Origin: Acidimicrobiia bacterium
Lineage (GTDB): Bacteria > Actinomycetota > Acidimicrobiia > Acidimicrobiales > Poriferisodalaceae
DNA length: 64,000 nt
Assembly: GCA_022820505.1 (NCBI GenBank)
Contig: JAJEFK010000021.1
Span: forward strand, 186,001 to 250,000
Direction of reading: 5' to 3'
The notes under the pieces are model-generated. The model was not told where the DNA came from. It saw only the letters and a program-made list of their open reading frames with translations, and did not search any database. The position numbers and the translations under genes are program-made. Of this stretch, positions 9,829 to 18,488 are shown piece after piece (the stretch's first letter is position 1; each line of letters opens with the position of its first letter).

Positions 9829-10103
9829 CTACGCCGCAGGTACCTCGGGCGCGCCGGCATTGCATGAACGATCTCGGGGGTTGGCCCGCGAGACTGCACG
9901 CCGACTTCGAGCGGCCGTCCCGAGCGGTCTCCGCCGATGATGATCGTCATGTTGTCGGATTCGTGTGCATCGAATGCGTTTCGGTAGGCATGAAGAATGT
10001 CGTCATCGTTGACGCCGTGCTTGCGCGCCGAAGGCCGAATGAGCGGATCCACCTCACCATACCGGCAGGTTGGTAGGTGCCCGGCGAGCTGGCAGCGGGT
10101 CAT
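9810..10103 (-). CDS. Small toxin-like protein
   Basis: IRPSARKHGVNDDDILHAYRNAF...NMTIIIGGDRSGRPLEVGVQSRG...VIHAMPARPRYL resembles small BrnT/RelE-like actinobacterial toxin-type proteins; organised as an overlapping two-gene unit. Confidence 0.55.
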   Translation of the reverse strand: MTRCQLAGHLPTCRYGEVDPLIRPSARKHGVNDDDILHAYRNAFDAHESDNMTIIIGGDRSGRPLEVGVQSRGPTPEIVHAMPARPRYLRRRWNGAL

Positions 10104-10453
10104 CCGTGAACGTCGGCACCCGCGAATCTGTATTCGATCAGAACATAACTTTCAAATGATTTAAGTAAGTTTCAATCTCAGTGCGGCGAAGACGATCAGG
10201 ACGCTGAATTCTCTGGAGCAGTTGAGAGCAGCTTCCAAGAGCCGAGCACATGACGGGCTCTCCTACGGTCAACGTTGTCGAGACGAGGACCGACGCGGCT
10301 CCTGCGATCAATTCGCAGGCGCTTCGCAGCCGTTGTTGTCACACCCCCTCTCTACGTTGGACATCAGTGAGGTGGAGGCCGATCAGCGGTTCCACCGCCG
10401 GCCCGTCTGGCACTCACGCCGGGTGGGTCGAGGTCTGCAGAAAGGGAAAGACA

Positions 10454-11293
10454 GTGGGCTCAACATCAATCAATGGGACTGCGAACGGGCAGCTTGAGCG
10501 GAGCGGCACGGCACCGTGGGAGCGCGGTGGCGACGACACAGGATCGGCAAGCGGCGCACAGCAAGCGAAGAGCTCCGACGAGGCCGAGGGCGGCAAGAAG
10601 AGCGGCAAGGGGTCGACGTCTGACCGGTCGAAGGTGTGGATGCTGCTCGACCGTTCCGGCTCAATGTCTGGATTGGAGGCAGCCGTCGTCAAGGGCGTAA
10701 GTCGCTTCATTGCCGAGCAGGCGGCTGAGCCGGGCACGTGCCGCCTCACGGTGGCCCAGTTCGACTCGGAAGCGCCGTTCGAGGTGCTCGTCGACAACGT
10801 CTCGGTGCAAAAGGCCGATCCGCACGCGTTGGAGTGCTACGAACCGCGCGGGCTGACGCCGCTGTTCGATGCTGTCGGAAGGTTGATCGGATGTGCCGAC
10901 CGTCGAGTCAAGCAGCGGCGCGAGGCGGGCAAGAAGCCTGAAGATCAGACCATCGTGATCGTGACCGATGGGTATGAGAACGCCAGCACCGATTACTCAG
11001 TGGCCGACCTCCATGAACTCATCAGCAAGCGGCGCGACCAGGGCTGGGCGTTCGTGTTCATGGGTGCCAATCAGGATTCGTACGCGGAAAGCGCCCGCTT
11101 GGGTGTCGACCAGCGCAACGTGCAGAACTATGAGGCGTCTGACGAAGGTGTCGGTGAGGCCTTCGCATCGGTGAGCCGGGCGTACAGCGAGCGGCGAACG
11201 AGGCACTCCACCGTGGGCCTCACGCCCGACAACGACGACTTCTTCGGAGGCGTACGCGAGGCCGAGGAGGGAATGCGGCGCCGCTCGCAGTGA
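10454..11293 (+). CDS. VWA domain-containing protein
   Basis: VWMLLDRSGSMSGLEAAVVKGVSRF (MIDAS DxSxS), RGLTPLFDAVGRL, TIVIVTDGYENAS. GTG 10454 preceded by AAAGGGAAAG; the longer ORF starts at 10250. Confidence 0.85.
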   Translation: MGSTSINGTANGQLERSGTAPWERGGDDTGSASGAQQAKSSDEAEGGKKSGKGSTSDRSKVWMLLDRSGSMSGLEAAVVKGVSRFIAEQAAEPGTCRLTVAQFDSEAPFEVLVDNVSVQKADPHALECYEPRGLTPLFDAVGRLIGCADRRVKQRREAGKKPEDQTIVIVTDGYENASTDYSVADLHELISKRRDQGWAFVFMGANQDSYAESARLGVDQRNVQNYEASDEGVGEAFASVSRAYSERRTRHSTVGLTPDNDDFFGGVREAEEGMRRRSQ

Positions 11294-11420
11294 GACGGGT
11301 CCCGGCGCTTGCGGCTGAGGCAGCGGCGACCGTGTGAGCCTGGCGGTGCTCGGTGTGAGCCGGGCGGTGCTCGGAGCCCGGACAGTACGATCCGCTGCGG
11401 GGAACGACCTGGAGGGGAAC

Positions 11421-12569
11421 GTGGACGTCGACTATCCGATCATCTCGGCCGATTCGCACATCGCGGAGGCACGCAACACTTACGTCGACTACATCGACCC
11501 CAAGTGGCGCGACGTGGCGCCACGGGTTGAGTGGACCGAAGAGCGCGGCGATGTGTATGTCATCGACGGCATGAAGCGCACGATCGACATGGGTCTCATT
11601 GCGGCCGCAGGCCAGAAGCCCGAGGAGCTCAAGCGAAGCGCGGCCTACGAGGAACTGCCCATCAGCAGCTACGACCCAGCCACGCGGACTGCTGACCAGG
11701 ACCGTGACGGCGTTTCGGCAGAGGTGATCTACCCATCGGTGGGCATGGTGCTGTGCAACCACTCCGATCCCGATTACAAGAAGGCGGCCATGGACGCCTA
11801 CAACCGGTGGATCGCCGATTACTGCTCGGTGGACACCGACCGGCTGCTGGCAGTAGGGCAGACGGCACTCCGCTCGGTGGAAGAGGCCATCAGCGACATC
11901 GAGGCCATGGCCGAGGCGGGCATGCGCGGCGTGATGATGTCGGGCAACCCCCATACCGAGTTCGACTTCGACGACCCCCGCTGGGACCCGTTCTGGCAGG
12001 CCGCCGTCGACCTCAACCTGCCGGTGTCGTGGCACATCCTCACCAGCCGCGGTCAAGGCCGGCCCCGCGGGCCGAAGGCAAACGCCTTCATGACCATCAT
12101 CCGGGCCAACCAGGACATCATGGGCACCTTGGTGTTCGGAGGCGTGTTCGAGCGCAATCCCGGCTTGCGGGTGGTCTGCGTCGAGGCCGACGCCGGCTGG
12201 GTGCCGCACTACATGTACCGGATGGACCATGCCTACAAGCGCCACCGGTACTGGCTGCCGCCCGGCCAGGAGCTGTCCAAGCTGCCCAGCGAGTACTTCA
12301 GCGAGCACATTTACACGACGTTCCAGGACGACTGGGTGGCGTTCAAGATGGTGAACGACGTCAACCACAAGCGGCTGCTGTGGGCGAACGATTTCCCGCA
12401 CTCCGACAGCACCTGGCCGTGGAGCCAGGAGCTGCTCGACGAGCACTCGGCGAATCTGACGCCGGAGCAGCAGCAGGACATCCTCTGCAACAACTCCGCC
12501 GAGCTGTACGACATCGATCTGTCGAAGCTGCCCGTCGGCGGCGATCGTCTGGCCGCCAACGCAGCCTGA
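11421..12569 (+). CDS. Amidohydrolase family (amidohydrolase 2) metal-dependent hydrolase
   Basis: DYPIISADSHIAEARNTYVDYIDPKWRD, MSGNPHTEFDFDDPRWDPFWQAAVDLNLPVSWHI, LLWANDFPHSDSTWPWS. GTG 11421 after GGAGGGG. Confidence 0.9.
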   Translation: MDVDYPIISADSHIAEARNTYVDYIDPKWRDVAPRVEWTEERGDVYVIDGMKRTIDMGLIAAAGQKPEELKRSAAYEELPISSYDPATRTADQDRDGVSAEVIYPSVGMVLCNHSDPDYKKAAMDAYNRWIADYCSVDTDRLLAVGQTALRSVEEAISDIEAMAEAGMRGVMMSGNPHTEFDFDDPRWDPFWQAAVDLNLPVSWHILTSRGQGRPRGPKANAFMTIIRANQDIMGTLVFGGVFERNPGLRVVCVEADAGWVPHYMYRMDHAYKRHRYWLPPGQELSKLPSEYFSEHIYTTFQDDWVAFKMVNDVNHKRLLWANDFPHSDSTWPWSQELLDEHSANLTPEQQQDILCNNSAELYDIDLSKLPVGGDRLAANAA

Positions 12570-12731
12570 ATCCGGCGCTCCATTCCGCCTTCGGAACAGA
12601 GAAATCGGCAGCGCTGACAGTCCCCGCAATCGGGCTCAACCGCGCCCCGAACCGCATCAGACCGACAGGTACCTTGGGCGAGGAGCGCCGCGCGCGCCCG
12701 CGAGCGGCGTACCAGCGAGGAGCCACCAGCA

Positions 12732-13508
12732 ATGCAGAGCCACGAAGTCGACTACCAGATCTTTGGCGACGACATGCAGTTCGTCGAGGTGGAGCTGGAT
12801 CCCGGCGAGACCGTCGTCGGCGAAGCGGGCACGATGATGTTCATCGAAGACGGTGTCTCGTTCGAGTCGGTCATGGGCGACGGCTCCGAGCCGAGTTCGG
12901 GCATGTGGGGAAAGCTCAAGGGCGCCGGCAAGCGCGTCATCTCCGGCGAATCGCTGTTCCTCACCCACTTCACTAACACCAGTGCCGGCGGCAAGGCGAA
13001 GGTCGGCTTCGCAGCGGGCTACCCCGGCAAGATCATCCCGGTGAATCTCGCGGAGATGGGCGGCGAGATCATTGCCCAGCGCGACGCCTTCCTCTGCGCG
13101 GCGATGGGCACCAAGCTCGACATCGCCTGGCAGCGCGGCATCGGCACGGGGCTGTTCGGCGGCGAAGGCTTCATCCTCCAGCGCCTGTCCGGCGACGGCA
13201 TGGCCTTCCTCCACGCAGGCGGCTCGATCAAGGCCGTTCAACTCAACAACCAGACCATCAGGCTCGACACCGGCTGCCTGGTCGCACTGCAGCCGTCGCT
13301 CAACTACACGATCGAGCGGGCCGGCAACCTCAAGTCGATGTTCTTCGGCGGGGAGGGGCTGTTCCTGGCGACCGTGTCAGGCACCGGCTGGGTATGGCTC
13401 CAGTCGTTGCCGTTCGAGCGGCTGTCATCGCGGGTACTGGCCAACGCCGCCGGACCCATGTCCGACGACTCCCGCGGCCTGCTCTCGGGACTGCTCGAGC
13501 GCAGCTAG
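12732..13508 (+). CDS. AIM24 / TIGR00266 family protein
   Basis: [31 protein letters not shown]...[24 protein letters not shown]. Confidence 0.9.
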   Translation: MQSHEVDYQIFGDDMQFVEVELDPGETVVGEAGTMMFIEDGVSFESVMGDGSEPSSGMWGKLKGAGKRVISGESLFLTHFTNTSAGGKAKVGFAAGYPGKIIPVNLAEMGGEIIAQRDAFLCAAMGTKLDIAWQRGIGTGLFGGEGFILQRLSGDGMAFLHAGGSIKAVQLNNQTIRLDTGCLVALQPSLNYTIERAGNLKSMFFGGEGLFLATVSGTGWVWLQSLPFERLSSRVLANAAGPMSDDSRGLLSGLLERS

Positions 13509-13583
13509 GCGCTGCGACCCGTCCAACGGCGCGTCCGATGCGGGCGGCCGGCTGACGCGGCCAGCCGACCCGGCCATACAGTC

Positions 13584-14654
13584 ATGGCCATGCAGTTGAC
13601 CTCGAGTCGCATCAGCGTCGACGATCTCGCCGAGGCCCAGGAGGCCTACCACGCACGGGGGTGGACCGACGGGCTGCCAGTGGTGCCGCCCACCGACAAC
13701 GCGGTGGAGGCGTGCCTGGAGTGGGCGATGCTGCCACCCGATCACCTCATCGGCATCGAGCCGGTACGGGCGCGGGCCATCACCGCCGAGAAAGCCGCCG
13801 TCAACGCCGTGATGGCAGGGTGCTTGCCGCCGCACTTCCCGGTCGTCGTGACCGCGCTCACCGCCTTGTTGCAGCCTGAATTCGGCCTCCACGGCCCCAC
13901 GGCGTCCACCGGCGGTTGTGCGCTGCTGCTGATCGTCAACGGCCCCATCCGCCATGAGCTGGCGATGGACGCCACCTTCAGCGTGCTCGGGGGAGCCGAC
14001 CGTTCGCGCGCAGTCATCGCACGGGCAGTGCGGCTGGTGCTCGCCAACGTGCTCGACGTCAAGCCCGGTGGCATCGACCGCTCCACGCTCGGCCACCCCG
14101 GCAAGCTCGGCTACTGCATCGCGGAGGACGAGGAGGCCACGGGCTGGATCTCGCTCGGCGACCAGCGGCTCGGCACCGCACCAGCCGAGCGGGGCCACGT
14201 GTCATCGGTGACAGCGGTGGCCTCGCTGGCGCCCCGGCAGGTCATGAACGAGTGGACCACCGACCCGACCGAGCTGTGCGAGACGCTCGCCGCGGAGATC
14301 CGGGCCAACCAGCTCAACTACTCCATCTGGCCCGGCAACTACACCGTGGTGCTGCCGCCGCAGCTGCGCACCCACTTCGACGCGGCCGGCTGGACCAAGG
14401 ACGACATTGCCGCCTGCGTGTGCGAGCGGGCGCGGGTGCGCCGGGGCGACTGGGCGGCCGTCGGCAAGGGAGCCGTCGTCAAGGACCGGGCCGAGCGCAT
14501 TTATCCGGCGCTCGAATCGCCCGATGACCTGCTGATCGTTGCTGCAGGCGGGCCGGCAGGCGGCTTCGCAGCCGTCATCCCGCCGTGGCTCGGCACGCGC
14601 AGCCACGCAGCCACGGTGGCGGTGGGCGCCTGCGTGGACTGTGAGATCAGCTAG
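13584..14654 (+). CDS. Conserved uncharacterised protein (family that I recall co-occurring with UGSC (seleno)proteins)
   Basis: GWTDGLPVVPPTDNAVEACLEW, EKAAVNAVMAGCLPPHFPVVVTALTALLQPEFGLHG, LGHPGKLGYCIAEDEE. Confidence 0.75.
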   Translation: MAMQLTSSRISVDDLAEAQEAYHARGWTDGLPVVPPTDNAVEACLEWAMLPPDHLIGIEPVRARAITAEKAAVNAVMAGCLPPHFPVVVTALTALLQPEFGLHGPTASTGGCALLLIVNGPIRHELAMDATFSVLGGADRSRAVIARAVRLVLANVLDVKPGGIDRSTLGHPGKLGYCIAEDEEATGWISLGDQRLGTAPAERGHVSSVTAVASLAPRQVMNEWTTDPTELCETLAAEIRANQLNYSIWPGNYTVVLPPQLRTHFDAAGWTKDDIAACVCERARVRRGDWAAVGKGAVVKDRAERIYPALESPDDLLIVAAGGPAGGFAAVIPPWLGTRSHAATVAVGACVDCEIS

Positions 14655-14778
14655 CGCGATCAGCCGTCGGTGGCGAGGCCGAGGCTCGACGCCCTCGGCG
14701 TGTGCGTCGTGCTTGGAGCCTGCTGCGCTCAGCCGCGGGTGAACGCCACCGCACGCCTGGTCGCGCAAGACTCCGAAT

Positions 14779-15558
14779 ATGGACAAGAACCACAGTTCGC
14801 ACCAGCCGCAGACTGTGCACGATGGCCTGCTGGCAGAGCTGCCCGATGACTACCTGGCCTCGGTCGAGGACTATCACCGGCTGGCGTACGCCGTGGTGGG
14901 CGAGGCGCGCCGGGTCGCGACGGGGCGGTTCGGCCTGCGCAGCCTCGACGTGGGTTTCGGCACGCCGGTGTTTGAGGTGACGATGGGCCGCGCCGGCGAG
15001 ATGGAGTGCCAGGTGTGGGTCGACGGCGACGAGCTGTTCGCCACCGAAGGCGGCACTCAGCGCAGCGCCCACATCACGACGCTGTCTGCAGCCGCCGACT
15101 TCGCCGGTGTGTCGCCGGGCACCGAGGCGCGTGAGCATGACAGTCCAGAACTCGGCGATGTCGATCGCTGGCTGCGCGTCAGCCCCGAGATGGGCGCACA
15201 CCTGGCGGCGTGGTTCCGGCTCGGCAAGCACGCGCTGGGCCAACTGCACGATCTGCCCAGTGCGGCGGAGCCCGACGAGATCCAGCTGTGGCCAGGGCAT
15301 TTCGACATTGCTACGGCCATCGGCGACGCCGAGGCCGGCACGCGGGCCACCTACGGCCTGTCGCCGGGTGACACCGCTCACCCGTTCCCGTATGCCTACG
15401 TGGGGCCGTGGGGCGAGGTGGATCGCAGCGATCCGTACTGGAACGATGATGCCTTCGGCGGGGCGTCGCTGCCGTATGCGGAGATCATTGCCGCGGCAGA
15501 CCCCGCCAGCGCCGTGTTTGAGTTCGTCTACGCCGGTTTCGACAACATCAACGGCTGA
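14779..15558 (+). CDS. Conserved hypothetical protein
   Basis: 259-aa ORF on the same strand between the conserved uncharacterised gene and the UGSC gene; coding-like composition, no clear motif. Confidence 0.7.
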   Translation: MDKNHSSHQPQTVHDGLLAELPDDYLASVEDYHRLAYAVVGEARRVATGRFGLRSLDVGFGTPVFEVTMGRAGEMECQVWVDGDELFATEGGTQRSAHITTLSAAADFAGVSPGTEAREHDSPELGDVDRWLRVSPEMGAHLAAWFRLGKHALGQLHDLPSAAEPDEIQLWPGHFDIATAIGDAEAGTRATYGLSPGDTAHPFPYAYVGPWGEVDRSDPYWNDDAFGGASLPYAEIIAAADPASAVFEFVYAGFDNING

Positions 15559-15654
15559 GAGATCAAGGGCTGTACCGCTGGCGCAGACCCGTGGCAGCAT
15601 GTAGCCGACCGGCGCTCGCCGAGACAAGCTGTCGAGAACCGCTAGGAGGTCAGC

Positions 15655-16173
15655 GTGGAACTGCTGGACCCGACACACGAGCAGGATCCCGCAGGGTTCG
15701 CAGCCCCGAAGCGCCTCGCCACCCTGAAGGGCGCCACCATCGGCGTGATCTCCAACGGCAAGGAGAACACCAAGCCGTTCTTCGACCACGTCGAGCGCCT
15801 GCTGCGCGACCGTCATGGCGTTGCCAAGGTGATCCGGCGGATCAAGGCCAACTACAGCGCGCCCGCGCAGCACGCGTTGTTGGCCGAAGCGATGGGTTGG
15901 GACGCGGTGCTGGCGGGCGTCGGCGACTGAGGCAGCTGCTCGTCGTGCAGTCTGCACGATGCCGTCGCCGCCGAACGGGTCGGCGTGCCCGCGATCAGCG
16001 TGATGACCAGCGCGTTCATCGATGCTGCCGAGCTGATGGCCAGGGTGCAGGGCGTGCCCGAGCACCCGTTCACCGTGATCGAGCACCCCATCGCCAGCGC
16101 TGATGCAGCAGGGCTCGAAGCCCGAGCCGAAACGGCGGTAGAGGAGGCCGTCAGGGTGCTGGTGGCGCACTAG
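15655..16173 (+). CDS. UGSC family selenoprotein; TGA at 15928-15930 predicted to encode selenocysteine
   Basis: GTG start 15655 with AGGAGGT at 15644-15650. Frame is continuous through TGA 15928: ...WDAVLAGVGD-U-GSCSSCSLHDAVAAERVGVPAISVMTSAFIDAAELMARVQGVPEHPFTVIEHPIASADAAGLEARAETAVEEAVRVLVAH-TAG. ORF track shows it only as two pieces (15655..15930 and 15985..16173) in the same frame. Confidence 0.93.
15941..15961 (+). promoter_or_regulatory. Predicted bacterial SECIS hairpin
   Basis: TCGTGCA (15943-15949) / loop GTC (15950-15952) / TGCACGA (15953-15959), perfect 7-bp stem extendable by a G-U and a C-G pair; loop begins GU, with G at +20 from the TGA. Confidence 0.85.
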
Positions 16174-16255
16174 CTTCTGGCTGCGCCCGCGGAACGGCGG
16201 GTCGCACCGACGAACGCTCGGACTACGCGCATTCTCAACTCAGGAGCACATCGCG

Positions 16256-16723
16256 ATGGTGAATCCCATTCCCGACGACTACCCGCGCATCTCGGCCTCG
16301 ATGAGCATCGACGGCGCGGCAGACGCCATCGCGTTCTACACCGAGATTCTCGGGATGACCGAGCGGATGCGCATCGACATGGGCGGCAGGATCGGCCATT
16401 CCGAGCTGGAACTGGGCGACTCGCTCATCATGGTGGCCGACGAGTTCCCCGAGATGGAGTTCCATTCGCCCAAGCACTACGGCGGGTCACCGGTGCAGAT
16501 GAGCGTGTACGTGGAAGATGTCGACGCCACGTTCGCGGCGGCGCTCGCAGCTGGCGCCACCGAGGTGCGGCCCGTCGTGGATCAGTTCTACGGCGACCGC
16601 TCGGGCATGATCGAGGACCCGTGGGGCCACCGCTGGAACCTCACCACCCACATCGAAGACATCGATCCCGAGGAGATGGCGCGCCGCTCGGAAGCCGCCA
16701 TGGCCGAGATGGCCGACGGCTGA
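16256..16723 (+). CDS. VOC family (PhnB/glyoxalase-like) protein
   Basis: GAADAIAFYTEILGMTERMRIDMGGRIGHSELELGDSLIMVADEFPE...DRSGMIEDPWGHRWNLTTHIED. Confidence 0.92.
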   Translation: MVNPIPDDYPRISASMSIDGAADAIAFYTEILGMTERMRIDMGGRIGHSELELGDSLIMVADEFPEMEFHSPKHYGGSPVQMSVYVEDVDATFAAALAAGATEVRPVVDQFYGDRSGMIEDPWGHRWNLTTHIEDIDPEEMARRSEAAMAEMADG

Positions 16724-16769
16724 CAGAACCCCGCGAATACTGATTCTCGGCTGAGTCCGGCGCCGCGGA

Positions 16770-18134
16770 TCACTGCACGGCGCCGCCTGTGCGCCACCCG
16801 ACGACTGCCGCGGGCGCCGCGGAGACGGCGAACAGCGCCGCGGCTATGGCGAGCGCGAACGGCACCGAGACAAACTGCGCCACCGTTCCCAGCGCCAGAC
16901 CGATCGACACCTCTCCCACTGCCTGGGATTGCCCGACGAACGAGACCACGGTGGCGCGAACAGACGAGTCGGCGTGCCGATTCGCCATCGCTTCGGTGAG
17001 CGAGTACGCCGTCTCGCCCGCCACGTCGAGGACCGCCCAGCCGATGAGTGCCACCGTGAACCAGGGGCTCAACGCCAACGCCAGAGCGCCTGCTGCGGCG
17101 ACCGTCAGGAATCGCGCCAGCAGGAAGGCATCCCGCCGAGCGCTTCGCTGGTCAGCCTGGGAGCGCTCGAGGTGACGGCGCAGCCACGTCATCATCGGGA
17201 TCGCCAGGGCGGACATCACGAACCACGTTGCGCCGAAGAAGAGCACGGCCTCCCGCCCGTCCAGCTCGGTGAGGCCGAGTTCGAACAGCCGCAATACGGA
17301 AAGTCGATCATTGGCTTCCCACGCTCCGGCGGCAATGGCGGCCGAGAGGGTCACTGCCAGCAGCGACGGATTGCGACGGACGAGCCGTGCGCCTCGCTTC
17401 CAGAGGGCGATCGCGTCCTTCCACGCGCTCGTGCGCGCCGGCCGGGGTGCGCTGCCGGCCCGGCGGCGGGGTGACTCGAAGCCGGCTTCGGGCATCGTGA
17501 CGGCGAGGTATCCAGCCGCCGCGATGGCGAGCAGCCCCATCACGGCCATCGACCCCCGAACCGACCACGCGCCCATCGCAGTGGCGGCGACCAGGCCGAC
17601 CATGACGCCCACCGACCGGAAGACGGCATGGCGCACGATGAGCCCGTCCACCTGGCGGCTGGGATCGCTGCCGGCTGCACCGCTGTCTTCAGCCCCAGGG
17701 TCATCGCCTGCGGTCTGAGGCTCAACGGGCATCACCGCGGCACTGCGATGCGAATGCGATGCGTGATGGGCAATCTCGTCGGTCATCCACGCCGTGGCAG
17801 CGCCGCTCTGCAGCGTCCAGCCGACGCCCCACAGCACCTGCCAGATGACGAGCACGCCGAACAGCTCTGTCACCGGGGTCAACGCCATCGCCAAGCCCAT
17901 CACGACGTACGCGGCCACCACCGAGTACTTGCGGCTGTACAGGTCGGCGACCACGCCGGTCGGCGTCTCGGTGACCAGAATCGACAGCACCAGCGCAGTG
18001 CCCAGCACCGCAAGCCGGAATGGGGACAGCCGCAGATCGACCACCCACCACACCATCGCCGGCAGGCCCCACGAGAAGGCCAAGCCCTGCACACCCCCCG
18101 TCAGCAGAAAGAGCCGATCAGGCCGATGCCGCAC
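16770..18134 (-). CDS. MFS transporter
   Basis: Multiple hydrophobic segments; FSWGLPAMVWWVVDLRLSPFRLAVLGTALVLSILVTETPTGVVADLYSRKYSVV is a typical MFS TM2-3 loop. GTG 18134 assumed as start. Confidence 0.85.
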   Translation of the reverse strand: MRHRPDRLFLLTGGVQGLAFSWGLPAMVWWVVDLRLSPFRLAVLGTALVLSILVTETPTGVVADLYSRKYSVVAAYVVMGLAMALTPVTELFGVLVIWQVLWGVGWTLQSGAATAWMTDEIAHHASHSHRSAAVMPVEPQTAGDDPGAEDSGAAGSDPSRQVDGLIVRHAVFRSVGVMVGLVAATAMGAWSVRGSMAVMGLLAIAAAGYLAVTMPEAGFESPRRRAGSAPRPARTSAWKDAIALWKRGARLVRRNPSLLAVTLSAAIAAGAWEANDRLSVLRLFELGLTELDGREAVLFFGATWFVMSALAIPMMTWLRRHLERSQADQRSARRDAFLLARFLTVAAAGALALALSPWFTVALIGWAVLDVAGETAYSLTEAMANRHADSSVRATVVSFVGQSQAVGEVSIGLALGTVAQFVSVPFALAIAAALFAVSAAPAAVVGWRTGGAVQ

Positions 18135-18223
18135 AACGCCGCAGCCTAGAAACCACTTCGGGTTCCCTAACGCCGAATGCGATGATCCTGACTGCGCTGC
18201 TCGGGAGCGAACCACGATCGGAG

Positions 18224-18250
18224 TGCAATATATGTTGCAATACATGGCAA
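18224..18250. promoter_or_regulatory. Candidate autoregulatory operator of the vapBC-like pair
   Basis: Overlapping inverted repeats TGCAA-TATATG-TTGCA (18224-18239) and TTGC-AATACATG-GCAA (18235-18250), just upstream of the antitoxin ATG at 18261. Confidence 0.5.
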
Positions 18251-18260
18251 AATTGGCACC

Positions 18261-18488
18261 ATGAAGCAGACGACGATCTACCTACCTGATGAACTCAAGG
18301 AGCGACTCGAACGCGCAGCGGAGGAAGCCCGTTGTTCTGAGGCTGCGCTGGTTCGCGAGGCGCTGGTCGAAGCACTTGCTCGGCGTGAGGCTCGGCCGAC
18401 AACCCCGCTGTTCGCCGAGGGCTGGGGCGATCCCGACATCGCCAAGAACGTCGACGATCACCTAGCCAGGACTGGTTTCGGTACGTGA
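18261..18488 (+). CDS. Ribbon-helix-helix (CopG-like) antitoxin, VapB-type
   Basis: MKQTTIYLPDELKERLERAAEEARCSEAALVREALVEAL. Confidence 0.85.
   Translation: MKQTTIYLPDELKERLERAAEEARCSEAALVREALVEALARREARPTTPLFAEGWGDPDIAKNVDDHLARTGFGT

Noticed and set aside
15655-15930. Interpreting the TGA at 15928 as a genuine stop or a pseudogene lesion
   Set aside because: The codon falls exactly at the U of the UGSC motif, flanking sequence stays in frame and coding-like, and a SECIS-like hairpin follows. A random nonsense mutation would not explain all of these together.
15591-16103. 170-aa + strand ORF overlapping the UGSC gene in another frame
   Set aside because: Arg-rich composition with no motifs; the read-through frame at 15655..16173 is the coherent one.
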